Source: Burkholderia sp. Bp8963 (lineage in GTDB: Bacteria; Pseudomonadota; Gammaproteobacteria; Burkholderiales; Burkholderiaceae). Taken from it: a DNA stretch of 64,000 bases. Under the pieces are notes generated by a model. The model had not been told where the DNA came from. It searched no databases and saw nothing but the letters and a program-made list of their open reading frames with translations. Shown here one piece after another: positions 19,143 to 28,229 of this stretch (position 1 is the stretch's first letter; each line of letters begins with the position of its first letter). The translations under genes and the position numbers were made by a program. The stretch lies in contig NZ_QTQP01000008.1 in NCBI RefSeq assembly GCF_003854275.1, positions 144,289-208,288 of the forward strand. The letters run 5' to 3'.

Positions 19143-20573
19143 TTACGCCGTGAAGAACAACCACGTCGCGAGCAGGAACACGGGTACCAGCACGACGAGC
19201 GCCCAGCCGAGATACGCGAAGAAGCTCGGCATCTTCACGCCGCGCGATTCGGCGATCGCCTTCACCATGAAGTTCGGCGCGTTGCCGATATAGCTGTTCG
19301 CGCCCATGAACACCGCGCCCGCGGAAATCGCGGCGAGCGTCGTCGCACCCGTCGTCATCAGCGACTGCGCGTCGCCGCCCGCGAGGTTGAAGAACACGAG
19401 ATAGGTCGGCGCGTTGTCGAGGAACGACGACAACAGGCCCGTCGCCCAGAAGTACATCGCATCGATCGGCTTGCCGTCCGGGCCGGTGACGAGATGGACG
19501 ATCTGCGCGAACGCACCGTCCGCGCCCGCGCGCAGGATCACGATCACCGGCGCGATCGTCACGAAGATCCCCGCGAACAGCTTCGCGACTTCCTCGATCG
19601 GCGCCCAGTTGAATGCGTTGCCTTCGCGCGCGGAACGCGGCGTCAGCGCGAGCGACGCGAGCGTCACACCGACGAGCGCGATGTCGCGCACGAGGTTCTG
19701 CAGCGCGACGTGCGTGCCCCACACGTCGAACATCACACCGGGCTTCCAGATCCCGCTCATCAGCACGAGGCCGACCACCGCCGCGAGCAGCGCGAAGTTG
19801 ACCTTGCCGTCGATCGACAGCGCGTCGCTGCCTGGCGTCGGATCGACGGCAGCCGGCCGCTCTTCGCCGCCCTTTCGGTAGAAATACGTATCGAGCGCGA
19901 AGAACACCGTGAGCAGCACCGCGCAGATGAACAGCATCGGCGGCGCGAGATGCGTCGTCGTCCAGAAGAAGCTCACGCCGTTCAAAAAGCCGAGGAACAG
20001 CGGCGGATCGCCGAGCGGCGACAGCGAACCGCCCGCGTTCGCGACGAGGAAGATGAAGAAGATCACGACGTGCACGACGTGCTTGCGGTTATCGTTTGCC
20101 CGCAACAGCGGCCGGATCAGCAGCATCGCCGCGCCGGTCGTGCCCATCACGCTCGCGAGCAGCGTGCCGAGCGCGAGGAGCGCGGTGTTGAGCTTCGGCG
20201 TGCCGTGCAGGTTGCCGTTCACGCAGATGCCGCCCGCGACCGTGTAGAGCGCTGTGAGCAGCACGATGAACGGGATGTATTCGTCGAGCAGCGCGTGCAC
20301 GAGCGTGCCGAACGCGGTGCCCGCGCCGAACACGGCGGCGAACGGCACCAGGAACGCGATGGCCCACGCGGCCGCGATCTTGCCGAAATGGTGATGCCAG
20401 AACACCGGCGCGAAGAGCGGGAACAGCGCGATGGACAGCAGGATCCCGGCGAACGGGATGCCCCAGAGCGCAGACAACGTGGCGCCGTCGAGCGTCGCGG
20501 CCGATGCGAGCGCGGGAGCCGCGCCAAGCGCAGCCCCCGACGCCATGCCCGCCCAGGCGGCATGTCGTTTCAT
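19143..20573 (-). CDS. Sodium:proton antiporter, NhaD-like (ArsB/NhaD superfamily)
   Basis: The product is an inner-membrane transporter of about 476 residues with many hydrophobic helices. Diagnostic motifs are NAGGSLSPLGDPPLFLGFL and SSFLDNAPTYLVFFN, both typical of NhaD-type antiporters. The N-terminus (AALGAAPALASAA) could be a signal-like first helix. The start at 20573 (MKRHAAWAGM) has an AAGGAAG site. It is followed upstream by lutC, 41 bp away, on the same strand. Substrate assignment to Na+/H+ rests on family resemblance. Confidence 0.85.
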   Translation of the reverse strand: MKRHAAWAGMASGAALGAAPALASAATLDGATLSALWGIPFAGILLSIALFPLFAPVFWHHHFGKIAAAWAIAFLVPFAAVFGAGTAFGTLVHALLDEYIPFIVLLTALYTVAGGICVNGNLHGTPKLNTALLALGTLLASVMGTTGAAMLLIRPLLRANDNRKHVVHVVIFFIFLVANAGGSLSPLGDPPLFLGFLNGVSFFWTTTHLAPPMLFICAVLLTVFFALDTYFYRKGGEERPAAVDPTPGSDALSIDGKVNFALLAAVVGLVLMSGIWKPGVMFDVWGTHVALQNLVRDIALVGVTLASLALTPRSAREGNAFNWAPIEEVAKLFAGIFVTIAPVIVILRAGADGAFAQIVHLVTGPDGKPIDAMYFWATGLLSSFLDNAPTYLVFFNLAGGDAQSLMTTGATTLAAISAGAVFMGANSYIGNAPNFMVKAIAESRGVKMPSFFAYLGWALVVLVPVFLLATWLFFTA

Positions 20574-20614
20574 GCAGAACTTCCTTTTGAATTGCGGTGG
20601 GTTTGACGGGCGCG

Positions 20615-21277
20615 TCACGCGCCCCGTACGACGATCACGTGGACGCGGTACGGGCCGTGCGCGCCCAGCACGATGGTTTGCTCGATGTCGCCCGTGCGCG
20701 ACGGACCGGACACGAAGTTGACCGCGCGCGGCAATTCGCCGCGCTCCGCGCGAATCAGCGCGAATGCGTCTTCATGACCGGCGACGATCCGCGACGCAGG
20801 GACGATCGCGATATGCGTTTCCGGCAGCAGGCCGGCCGACGCATACGTATCGGGACCCGACAGCAGAACCAGCGAGCCGGTTTCCGCCGTCGCGCAAAAA
20901 CAGCCGGTCAGGCCGACGAGATCGCCATCGGCCGGCTTGCGGCATTCGACGGCAAGGCCTGCGCCTGCCCAGTCGAGATCGGCGAGCGTGCGCCACGCGA
21001 TGGCCTGCATCGGCAGGCCGTGCGCGGTCAGGTAGCGGGCGGCAGCGGCCGGCGCGGCGGCGAGCGAGTCGACTTCGTCGACGGTCGTCGCAAGCTTCGT
21101 CGCTTCTTCGATGAACGCCGCGACGAGGTCGGCCGGCATCGGCGGACGCGGGCCTTGCGGATGACGGGCGAGGTAGTCGTCGACACCTTCGCGCTCCGCC
21201 GCGTCCGGTTCGGGCCCGCGACCCTGCGCTGCGCGGATGCGTGCGAGGATCTGGCGACGGGCAGCGGAAGTGTCCAT
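20615..21277 (-). CDS. lutC: LutC/YkgG family protein (DUF162)
   Basis: LutC is one of three proteins (LutABC) that oxidise L-lactate to pyruvate in bacteria without the flavin enzyme. The 220-residue product has the family core, including TGCFCATAETGSLVLLSG and THIAIVPASRIVAG. Neither lutA nor lutB is next to it: the neighbours are an NhaD-type antiporter and pncB. It is therefore an orphan lutC at this site, and its function here is unclear. It has no membrane segment. Confidence 0.85.
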   Translation of the reverse strand: MDTSAARRQILARIRAAQGRGPEPDAAEREGVDDYLARHPQGPRPPMPADLVAAFIEEATKLATTVDEVDSLAAAPAAAARYLTAHGLPMQAIAWRTLADLDWAGAGLAVECRKPADGDLVGLTGCFCATAETGSLVLLSGPDTYASAGLLPETHIAIVPASRIVAGHEDAFALIRAERGELPRAVNFVSGPSRTGDIEQTIVLGAHGPYRVHVIVVRGA

Positions 21278-21365
21278 GAACGGTCCTCGTGACGTTGGCG
21301 TGCGATACCGTCGGATTATACCGGCCGCCCCACCCGCATCGCACCTTCGGCCGAACGGCCGACGC

Positions 21366-22565
21366 TCATTGCGACGCGTCGTCGTCGACCGGCTGCGCGA
21401 TGCCGAACACCTGGCGCAGGTACGTGAGATACGCCTTGTCGTCGCACATGCTCTTGCCCGGCGAATCCGACAGCTTCGCGACCGGCTGGCCGTTGCAGCG
21501 GACCATCTTGATCACGATCTGCAGCGGCACGTAGCCGAGGTCGTTGGTCAGATTGGTGCCGACGCCGAACGCGAGCTTGCAGCGTCCGCGGAACCGTTCG
21601 TACAGCTGCATGACCTTCGGGATGTCGAGCGCGTCGGAGAAAACGAGCACCTTGGTGCGCGGGTCGCAGCGGTTCGCCTCGTAATGGCGGATCATCCGCT
21701 CGCCCCACTCGAACGGATCGCCCGAGTCGTGCCGTGCGCCGTCGAACAGCTTGCAGAAGTACATGTCGAAGTCGTTCAGGAACGCGTCCATGCCGTAGAC
21801 GTCCGACAGCGCGATACCGAGGTCGCCGCGGTATTCCTTCGCCCACATCTCGAAGCCGTAGGTCTGCGAATCGCGCAGCCGTGGGCCGAGCGCCTGACAT
21901 GCCTGCAGGTATTCGTGCGCCATCGTGCCGAGCGGCGTGAGGCCGTGCTTCATCGCGTAGTACACGTTGCTCGTGCCCGCGAACTGCGGGCCGAGCCCGT
22001 CGCGCAGCGTGTGCGCGACCTCCTCGTGCCAGACCTTCGAGAAACGCCGGCGCGTGCCGTAGTCGGCGATCTTGCAATCGGCGAACTCGGGCTTCGCGCC
22101 GAGTAGCTTGATCTTCTCGCACAGCCGCCCGCGCCCTTCGCGGTAGTCGGGCTCGCGCTGCGTGTTGCGGAAATAGACCTCGTTGACGATCGCGAGCACC
22201 GGGATCTCGAACAGGATCGTGTGCAGCCACGGCCCGCGGATCTCGATGTCGATCTCGCCGTTGCCCTTCGGCGACGGCGTGATCGAGATGTACTTCTCGT
22301 TCAGGTGGAACAGCGCGAGGAAATCGACGAAGTCGCTCTTGATGAAGCGCATCCGGCGCAGGTAGTCGAGTTCGTCGTCGGTGAAGCGCAGCGCGCACAG
22401 GCCGCGCACCTCGTCGCGAATCTCGTCGATGTACGGCACGAGATCGACGCCGGGCGTGCGGCACTTGAAACGGTATTCGACGTTTGCGGCCGGGAAGTGA
22501 TGCAGGACGACCTGCATCATCGTGAACTTGTAGAGATCCGTGTCGAGCAGCGAAGTGATGATCAT
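21366..22565 (-). CDS. pncB: Nicotinate phosphoribosyltransferase PncB
   Basis: PncB makes nicotinate mononucleotide from nicotinate and PRPP for NAD salvage. The 399-residue length equals the E. coli enzyme. It starts [18 protein letters not shown], the usual family opening. [15 protein letters not shown] and [16 protein letters not shown] (with the phosphorylated His) are active-site segments. The ATG at 22565 is chosen because it gives the family start, although the ribosome-binding site is weak. The longer frame to 22679 has no family match. Confidence 0.95.
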   Translation of the reverse strand: MIITSLLDTDLYKFTMMQVVLHHFPAANVEYRFKCRTPGVDLVPYIDEIRDEVRGLCALRFTDDELDYLRRMRFIKSDFVDFLALFHLNEKYISITPSPKGNGEIDIEIRGPWLHTILFEIPVLAIVNEVYFRNTQREPDYREGRGRLCEKIKLLGAKPEFADCKIADYGTRRRFSKVWHEEVAHTLRDGLGPQFAGTSNVYYAMKHGLTPLGTMAHEYLQACQALGPRLRDSQTYGFEMWAKEYRGDLGIALSDVYGMDAFLNDFDMYFCKLFDGARHDSGDPFEWGERMIRHYEANRCDPRTKVLVFSDALDIPKVMQLYERFRGRCKLAFGVGTNLTNDLGYVPLQIVIKMVRCNGQPVAKLSDSPGKSMCDDKAYLTYLRQVFGIAQPVDDDASQ

Positions 22566-22829
22566 GATGACGGCACCGCCAATATCGGGACCGGCTCCGG
22601 CGCACCGCGCGCCGCCCGGCCTGTCGGCCATGTTACCCGAATGCGGGCCGGACCATCGCGAAACCGCACCGCCCTGCACGGCGCCCCAGCCAGGCGCCCC
22701 CCCATAAACTAATCACGAAACGGTATAAGCCGGAAAGCCGACCACGCCATGCGGGTTTTGTGCATCAGTTACAATGCCGCTTTTGGCGCATACGCCACCC
22801 CATATATACCGCCAAGCAGGAGCGTTTTA

Positions 22830-23153
22830 ATGACTCACGTTGTGACCGAAGGCTGCATCAAGTGCAAATACACGGATTGCGTGGATGTGTGCCCGGTGGA
22901 TTGCTTCCGTGAAGGTCCCAACTTCCTCGCGATCGATCCCGACGAGTGCATCGACTGCGCCGTGTGCGTGGCCGAGTGCCCGACCAACGCGATCTACGCG
23001 GAAGAAGACGTCCCGGGCGACCAGCAGCAGTTCACCGCGCTGAACGCCGAGCTGGCGAAGAACTGGCCGTCGATCACGAAGACGAAGCCGGCACCGGCCG
23101 ACGCGGACGAGTGGAAGGACGTGCAGGACAAGCTGCATCTGCTCGAGCGCTGA
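22830..23153 (+). CDS. fdxA: Seven-iron ferredoxin FdxA
   Basis: The product is a 107-residue ferredoxin with one 3Fe-4S and one 4Fe-4S cluster. [19 protein letters not shown] supplies the first set of cysteines, and [19 protein letters not shown] the second. The C-terminal extension (about 55-107) is typical of the 7Fe type. The start MTHVVTEG has an AGGAG site nine bases upstream. It is a lone gene between pncB and the tRNA-Asn pair. Confidence 0.95.
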   Translation: MTHVVTEGCIKCKYTDCVDVCPVDCFREGPNFLAIDPDECIDCAVCVAECPTNAIYAEEDVPGDQQQFTALNAELAKNWPSITKTKPAPADADEWKDVQDKLHLLER

Positions 23154-23203
23154 TCGCACGACGCCCGCCCGAAAAAATTTTTGAGCGGAATGCGTTAAAA
23201 GTG

Positions 23204-23232
23204 TTGACACACTAACCAACACTCCATACAAT
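23204..23232 (+). promoter_or_regulatory. Sigma-70 promoter for the tRNA-Asn genes
   Basis: A perfect TTGACA (23204-23209) and TACAAT (23227-23232) are exactly 17 bp apart. The first tRNA begins 21 bases after the -10 box, so the primary leader is only about a dozen bases. Confidence 0.85.
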
Positions 23233-23252
23233 CTCGTTTCTCTGCTGTTTGT

Positions 23253-23328
23253 TCCCCGATAGCTCAGTCGGTAGAGCGCCGGACTGTTAATCCGTAGGTC
23301 CCTGGTTCGAGCCCAGGTCGGGGAGCCA
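23253..23328 (+). tRNA. tRNA-Asn (GTT), first copy
   Basis: This is a 76-nt tRNA with encoded CCA. The acceptor stem TCCCCGA pairs with TCGGGGA. The anticodon GTT is at 23286-23288 and the T loop GGTTCGAGCC is standard. It follows a strong promoter, and a second identical copy lies 146 bp downstream. Confidence 0.97.
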
Positions 23329-23340
23329 AAAATGCAAAGG

Positions 23341-23365
23341 CCCGTTGAAAGTGGACGGGTTTTTT
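23341..23365 (+). terminator. Weak terminator between the two tRNA-Asn genes
   Basis: CCCGT (23341-23345) pairs with ACGGG (23355-23359) and is followed by a run of T residues. The 5-bp stem is short, so some read-through into the second tRNA is likely. Confidence 0.5.
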
Positions 23366-23398
23366 GTTGGTAGCGCAAACGCAGATGTACCGATTTAT

Positions 23399-23474
23399 TC
23401 CCCGATAGCTCAGTCGGTAGAGCGCCGGACTGTTAATCCGTAGGTCCCTGGTTCGAGCCCAGGTCGGGGAGCCA
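23399..23474 (+). tRNA. tRNA-Asn (GTT), second copy
   Basis: It is identical base for base to the first copy over 76 nt, including CCA. The spacer between the copies (23329-23398) differs from the sequence upstream of the first, and no second strong promoter was seen in it. It is therefore probably transcribed from the promoter at 23204. Confidence 0.97.
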
Positions 23475-23481
23475 AATAGCG

Positions 23482-23511
23482 AAAGGCCCGTCATTCGACG
23501 GGCCTTTTGTT
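23482..23511 (+). terminator. Terminator after the tRNA-Asn pair
   Basis: AAAGGCCCGTC (23482-23492) and GACGGGCCTTT (23497-23507) form a perfect 11-bp stem with a 4-base loop, followed by further T-rich sequence. It closes the tRNA unit. Confidence 0.85.
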
Positions 23512-23615
23512 TTTTCCGGCGCTGCAATGCCAACACCCATTCCATTGCCGATGCCGATGGCGCGTCCCGCGCGCATGCTAGAGTCTCTGTCCCGCAATCG
23601 CCTCAGCCTCAGCCG

Positions 23616-24101
23616 ATGAAGACCCGCCTTTCCGCCGTCGTGCCCTCCGCCCTTCTCGTCGCAACGTTCGCCGCCGCGCCGCTCGCGCATGCGGAGGAAG
23701 TCGGCAGCGTCAACACCAATTTCCGCGTGACGGGCTCCGACCGCGTGGTCGTCGAGGCATACGACGATCCGCTCGTCCAGGGCGTGACCTGCTACGTGTC
23801 GCGCGCGCGCACCGGCGGGATCAAGGGCTCGCTCGGCCTCGCCGAGGACCCGAGCGAAGCGTCGATCGCGTGCCGGCAGGTCGGCCCGATCAGCTTCACG
23901 GGGCCGCTCAAGCAGCAGACCGATGTGTTCAGCGAGCGGATGTCATTCATCTTCAAGACGCTGCACGTCGTGCGGGTCGTCGACAAGAAGCGCAACACGC
24001 TCGTCTATCTGACCTACAGCGACCGGGTCGTCAGCGGCAGCCCGAAGAACAGCGTGACCGCGGTGCCCGTCCCGGCCGCCACGCCGATCCCCGTCAAGTA
24101 A
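23616..24101 (+). CDS. creA: CreA family exported protein
   Basis: The product is a 161-residue protein with a signal peptide ([20 protein letters not shown], cleavage after AHA near residue 26). The mature part matches Cre[51 protein letters not shown] and RTLxYLxYSD-like VYLTYSDR. Two cysteines may form a disulphide in the periplasm. CreA's function is unknown despite its name. It stands alone downstream of the tRNA genes. Confidence 0.9.
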   Translation: MKTRLSAVVPSALLVATFAAAPLAHAEEVGSVNTNFRVTGSDRVVVEAYDDPLVQGVTCYVSRARTGGIKGSLGLAEDPSEASIACRQVGPISFTGPLKQQTDVFSERMSFIFKTLHVVRVVDKKRNTLVYLTYSDRVVSGSPKNSVTAVPVPAATPIPVK

Positions 24102-24156
24102 GCGAGCCGGATTCGCGCAGGGCTACACTATCGGTTCGCCCGCTCCCGCGCCCGCC

Positions 24157-25059
24157 ATGTCCGCCGCCCGCCTTCGAGATACCGTCCGCTACTGGCGCAC
24201 TGCGCTGCTGCCCGACGCCGATCTCGTCACGGCCACCTATCGCGACCACACGTTCGCGCCCCACTGGCACGACGCGTACACGATCCCCGTCATCGAGGCG
24301 GGCGCCGAGCGCTACACGTATCGCGGCAGCGGCTACGTCGCCGAGACCGGCACCGTACCCGTGATCAACCCCGGCGAAGTGCACACCGGCTCGCGCGCGG
24401 CCGACGACGGCTGGCGCTACCGGGTCAGCTACGTGCCGGTCGATTTCATCCGGTCGCTCGCGAGCGCGATCGCCGGCCGCCCTCAGGACGCCCCCTGGTT
24501 TCCGCCGGACGTGATCCGCGACCTCGATCTCGCGGCACGGATCTCGCACGCCTACCGTCTGATGGAAGCGGGCAGCGAACACGCGGCCGCGTCGCACGGA
24601 CACGGGCTGCAGTCGGCCGACCAGGCCGGCGCTGCCGCATCGCGCATCTACGATCCGCTCGCGGCCGAAACGGCAATGCTCGACGCGTTCTCGACGCTGA
24701 TCGTGCGCCATGCCGACACGCATCCGCGCCCGGCGCTGCTCATCGCGGACGAACCGCGCGTCGAAGCGATGCGCGAGCAACTCGCCGCGGACCTGACGCG
24801 CGCGGTGACGCTGGACGAAGTCGCGCGCGCGGCGGGCCTGTCGCCATTCCACGCGGCACGCCTCTTCACCCGCACGACCGGCATGCCGCCGCACGCGTGG
24901 CGCAACCAGCTGCGCCTGCAGCGGGCGCTCGCGCCGCTGCGCGCGGGCGTGGCCGTCGCCGACGTCGCGGCGGACAGCGGCTTCGTCGACCAGAGCCATT
25001 TCACCCGACATTTCAAACGGATGTTCGGCGTGCCGCCCGGACGCTGGCAGACTCGCTGA
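24157..25059 (+). CDS. AraC family transcriptional regulator with cupin N-terminus
   Basis: The product is a 300-residue regulator. The N-terminal cupin-like domain has FAPHWHDAYTIPVIEAG and VINPGEVHTG, which form the ligand pocket. The C-terminal double helix-turn-helix begins near 200 (TLDEVARAAGLSPFHAARLF) and ends ADSGFVDQSHFTRHFKRMFG, the AraC signature. It lies 87 bp upstream of azlC on the same strand. This type is often encoded beside azlCD and probably controls amino-acid export; that is inferred from position. Confidence 0.9.
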   Translation: MSAARLRDTVRYWRTALLPDADLVTATYRDHTFAPHWHDAYTIPVIEAGAERYTYRGSGYVAETGTVPVINPGEVHTGSRAADDGWRYRVSYVPVDFIRSLASAIAGRPQDAPWFPPDVIRDLDLAARISHAYRLMEAGSEHAAASHGHGLQSADQAGAAASRIYDPLAAETAMLDAFSTLIVRHADTHPRPALLIADEPRVEAMREQLAADLTRAVTLDEVARAAGLSPFHAARLFTRTTGMPPHAWRNQLRLQRALAPLRAGVAVADVAADSGFVDQSHFTRHFKRMFGVPPGRWQTR

Positions 25060-25146
25060 TGCGCTGATGCGCCGGCCCGGCAGCGCAAGAACGTACAAGC
25101 CGGCCGCGCGCCGGCCCACTATCCTCCAGAGCATGGAGGCGCTACG

Positions 25147-25899
25147 TTGAACGATTCCCCAACCTCATCCCCCCGCCGGCCGCTGAACGAGTGGCTCGAC
25201 GGCGCGCGCGACACGATCCCGATGCTGGTCGGCGCGGCGCCGTTCGGCGTGATCTACGGCACGCTCGTCAGCGGCGGCCCGCTCGCCGGCTGGCACGGCG
25301 CGCTGATGTCGCTGACCGTGTTCGCGGGTTCCGCGCAATTTATCGCGCTCGGGCTCGTCGCGGGCGGCGCGAGCTTCGCGGTCGTGCTCGCGACGACGCT
25401 GATCGTCAACCTGCGCCACCTGCTGTACAGCGCGACGCTCGCGCCATACGTCGCGCATCTGCCGCTGCGGTGGCGCGCAACGCTCGGCGCACTGTTGACC
25501 GACGAGGTGTTCGCAGTCGCGTACGCACACTATCGGCACTTCCCGCCGGGCGCGATCGGCCCGCACTACTTCTTCGGCTGCGGGCTCGCAATGTACGTGA
25601 ACTGGCAGATCTGGACGATCGCCGGCCTGTGGTTCGGCGCGGCGTTTCCGGGCCTCCAGTCGCTCGGCCTCGATTTCGCGATGGCAGCGACCTTCATCGC
25701 GATCGTGGTGCCGCAGCTCGGCACGTTGCGTTACTTCGCGGCGGCCGCGACGGCCGGCACGCTCGCGTATTACTGGCAGGGCTGGCCGTACAAGCTCGGC
25801 CTGCTCGGCGCGGTCGCGGCGGGGGTCGTCGTCGGCGTCGCACTCACGCTGCTGCAGGACCGTGCGCGCGCCGGCTCGCACACGGAGGCCGCATCGTGA
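25147..25899 (+). CDS. azlC: Branched-chain amino acid exporter, large subunit AzlC
   Basis: The product is a 250-residue membrane protein of the AzlC family, the large subunit of a two-part exporter for branched-chain amino acids. The motifs ARDTIPMLVGAAPFGVIYGTL, FAGSAQFIALGL and NLRHLLYSATLAP are characteristic. It begins with TTG at 25147, supported by GGAGG about eight bases upstream. The last bases overlap azlD (GTGA), so the two are co-translated. The AraC gene upstream is the likely regulator. Confidence 0.93.
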   Translation: MNDSPTSSPRRPLNEWLDGARDTIPMLVGAAPFGVIYGTLVSGGPLAGWHGALMSLTVFAGSAQFIALGLVAGGASFAVVLATTLIVNLRHLLYSATLAPYVAHLPLRWRATLGALLTDEVFAVAYAHYRHFPPGAIGPHYFFGCGLAMYVNWQIWTIAGLWFGAAFPGLQSLGLDFAMAATFIAIVVPQLGTLRYFAAAATAGTLAYYWQGWPYKLGLLGAVAAGVVVGVALTLLQDRARAGSHTEAAS

Positions 25900-26237
25900 G
25901 CTACGCGCTGCTGATCCTCGGCATGGCCGCCATTACGTACGCGATCCGCTCGACGCTGTTCCTGTTTGGCGAACGCCTGACGTTTCCGCCGCTCGTGCGT
26001 ACTGCGCTCGGCTTCGTGCCCGTCACCGTGCTGACCGCGATCATCGTGCCGATGACCGTGTCGCCGCACGGCGGGACGGCCGAACTCACGTGGCGCAATC
26101 CGCAGCTCGTCGGCGCGCTCGCCGCGGTGCTTGTGTCGGCGACGACGCGCCGACCGCTCGTGACGATCGCCGCCGGGCTCGCGGTGTTCTTCTTCTGGCA
26201 GGGCGTGGTGCTACCGCACGGCTGGCTGCCGGGCTGA
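25896..26237 (+). CDS. azlD: Branched-chain amino acid exporter, small subunit AzlD
   Basis: The product is a 113-residue membrane protein starting at GTG 25896 inside the azlC stop. LLILGMAAITYAIRSTLFLFGERL is the usual AzlD start with the conserved T-Y-x-x-R. Four hydrophobic helices are visible. The open frame continues far upstream in the azlC shadow frame, so the start is set by the GTGA overlap and family length. Confidence 0.92.
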   Translation: MSYALLILGMAAITYAIRSTLFLFGERLTFPPLVRTALGFVPVTVLTAIIVPMTVSPHGGTAELTWRNPQLVGALAAVLVSATTRRPLVTIAAGLAVFFFWQGVVLPHGWLPG

Positions 26238-26518
26238 GCGGCGCGCCCGCCAGTAATCAGCCCGGCAATCCACCCGGTTAGCCATCCCCGATAGCACGTA
26301 TCCGGGCGCCCCGCCCGGGAACCCGCCCATATCGACGGTTCGCGTCCCGCCGCCAGCATCGCGCGCGGGCACGGCCCGCTCAAGTTTCCGTCCCGCGTGC
26401 CGATAAACGATTGAAGACCCGCCATCGGCCCCGGCGCAAATCGGTCCCGTCGACGCTGCGCCCGCACCCGCGCGCAATGTCGGCATCCGTTACGCGCGGG
26501 CCGCCATCGAGACGATTC

Positions 26519-27295
26519 ATGGGCCAGATCACCCTTTCCCTCAAGGACGACACGCTTGCGTCCCTGCGCAAGGACTACGACGCCTTCGTGCGCGTGTCGC
26601 TGAAACTCGACCCGCAATTCGCGACGCCGTCGTTCGAGGATTTCCTGCGCGCGAAACTGCTCGACAACATGGTTCCGCTGACCGAGCACGCGGTGCAGCG
26701 GATGCTGCAGGGCGGCCAGTATGCGTGGGCAAAGCGGACGCTCGACAAGGAATTTCCGGACGTCGTCGCGATCCTGATGCGCCAGGCCAGCGAATTCGGC
26801 TTCGGCTTCGCATCGCGCTCGGAATGGACGCCCGACGAGCTCGCGAAGGCCTGCCGCGACTGGGCGAAAGCGATCGTCACCGAGGCGCAGGGCGACCCTG
26901 CCCTCGTCGACCCACTCGCCGCGCAGATCAAGAGCGCAGTGCTCGACATCCAGGTGCTCGAGGAACAGATGCAGACGCCCGCGTGGCGGCTCGCGGAATC
27001 GCTGCGGCAACGGATCTACGAAGCGAAGCTCGCGTGCGAGATGAGCGTCGGCAGCGCCGCGCGCGACAAGCTCGGCGAACTGCGCGGACTGTTGCGGCTC
27101 GGGCTCGCGCACGGCTCGTTCCAGAAGCAGGAAGCGCAGCAGATCATGGAATACCTGCGGCTCCTCAAGCCGGAGATCTTCGTCGAGGAACCGTACGACG
27201 TGTTCGCGCGCCTCGCCGCGTGGTTGCGCAGCGTATTTGCGCCGGCCCCCGCGCGGACCGCGCAAGGCCAGGCACCGGAGCAGCGCCGGCCGTGA
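26519..27295 (+). CDS. Conserved hypothetical protein, helical
   Basis: The family is not recognised. The 258-residue product starts MGQITLSLKDDTLASLRKDY. It has no signal peptide or membrane helix, is rich in charged helices, and contains a possible coiled coil around 140-215 (VLDIQVLEEQMQTP, LRQRIYEAKLACEM). The last 20 residues are Pro/Ala-rich. The codon pattern is typical of the genome, so it is real rather than an artefact. The 281 bp upstream hold no clear gene. It is monocistronic and ends at a strong hairpin. Confidence 0.7.
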   Translation: MGQITLSLKDDTLASLRKDYDAFVRVSLKLDPQFATPSFEDFLRAKLLDNMVPLTEHAVQRMLQGGQYAWAKRTLDKEFPDVVAILMRQASEFGFGFASRSEWTPDELAKACRDWAKAIVTEAQGDPALVDPLAAQIKSAVLDIQVLEEQMQTPAWRLAESLRQRIYEAKLACEMSVGSAARDKLGELRGLLRLGLAHGSFQKQEAQQIMEYLRLLKPEIFVEEPYDVFARLAAWLRSVFAPAPARTAQGQAPEQRRP

Positions 27296-27320
27296 CGGTA
27301 CGCCGGCCGGAATGAAGAGC

Positions 27321-27349
27321 GGCCCGGTTCGCGCCAAGCGAACCGGGCC
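27321..27349. terminator. Strong hairpin between convergent genes
   Basis: GGCCCGGTTCG (27321-27331) and CGAACCGGGCC (27339-27349) form a perfect 11-bp stem with a 7-base loop. No T tract follows on either strand, so it is either a poor intrinsic terminator or a block to 3' exonucleases. Confidence 0.5.
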
Positions 27350-27446
27350 ACCGGTGGGTTGCGGGTTGGCCGCCGATTGGTTGCCAGTTAGCCGCTGTCA
27401 CGACGCGCCTTCCGGGGCGACCGTCGTGCCGGCGGACGAACGCCGC

Positions 27447-27911
27447 TTACTCCGCTGCGCCCTTGGCCGACGCACCGCCCTGCACGCCAACGGACGCGCC
27501 GCCCTCGGCGCCCGCGCCGCCTTCAGCCGCGTCGCCGGCCTTCGCCTTCGCGGCGCCGGCATGGCCCTTCGCCGACTTCGCAGCGTGCTTCACATGCTTC
27601 TTGGCCGAATGGACCGCCGACGATGCGGTGTCCTTGGCCTCGTCGGCTGCCGAGCCGACCGCGCCGGTCGCGCCGCCCATGGTCTTGCCGGCTGCATCAC
27701 CGACACCGCCAACGGCGTTGCCGAGGCCGCTGCCCGACGCATTCGCGCCGGCCGCGCCCTGAGCGCCTGCACCGACGCCGGCGGCCGGCGTCTGCACCTG
27801 CACGCCTGCGCCTGCGGAGCCCTGCGCGCCAGCACCCGTCTGCGCGAATGCAGCCGAGGTCGCGAACGCCGTCATTGCGGCACCGATCAGCATCGTACGA
27901 ATCTTGGACAT
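27447..27911 (-). CDS. Exported Ala/Gly-rich repetitive protein
   Basis: The family is not recognised. The 154-residue product has a clear signal peptide (MSKIRTMLIGAAMTAFATSA, cleavage after AFA near residue 23). The mature part is made almost only of Gly, Ala, Ser, Thr, Lys and Glu. It has a GAGAQGSAGAGVQVQ-type repeat, a central Lys/His-rich patch (SAKKHVKHAAKSAKGHA) and a GAEGGASVGVQGGA tail. It has no cysteine and no aromatic residues apart from the signal region. A perfect AGGAGG site sets the start at 27911. The composition suggests a disordered surface or matrix protein; function unknown. Confidence 0.75.
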   Translation of the reverse strand: MSKIRTMLIGAAMTAFATSAAFAQTGAGAQGSAGAGVQVQTPAAGVGAGAQGAAGANASGSGLGNAVGGVGDAAGKTMGGATGAVGSAADEAKDTASSAVHSAKKHVKHAAKSAKGHAGAAKAKAGDAAEGGAGAEGGASVGVQGGASAKGAAE

Positions 27912-28229
27912 GACTATCCTCCTCAAGAAGTTGTAGGCGCGGCCCGCATCGGCGCGGCCCGTCGCGTCACCCGCCGCAACATGCGGCAGGTACGGCTAGA
28001 GACCCGGCCGTCGCGTCGCGGGTTCGCCGATCTCGCAGACTGTTACCCACCGTTTCATTTGCTGACGAATGGCTCACACTCCCTAACATCTCGCGCTGGC
28101 ACATACCGGACCGGGGTGGAATCGCCCGCGGCCGCCTGGACACGCGACCCGCCGCCGCGCTCGCGCCGCGCCCCCGGGTGCCGTATGATGCGGGGCGATT
28201 CATCCCGCGCCGTGCGCGCTTACTTCGTC
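27912..28229. other. Divergent intergenic region, 318 bp
   Basis: It separates the Ala/Gly-rich gene (minus) from the S4 gene (plus) and must hold promoters for both. No consensus sigma-70 or sigma-54 pair stood out. The stretch around 28040-28090 is less GC-rich than the rest. No tRNA or conserved RNA was seen. Confidence 0.5.

Noticed and set aside
23253..23474. Possible genomic island at the tRNA-Asn pair
   Set aside because: No integrase, direct repeat of the tRNA end beyond the second tRNA, or change of base composition is seen next to it.
22827..23545. Minus-strand frames over the tRNA-Asn genes encoding [16 protein letters not shown]
   Set aside because: The repeated peptide is just the antisense translation of the tRNA sequence, a well-known annotation artefact.
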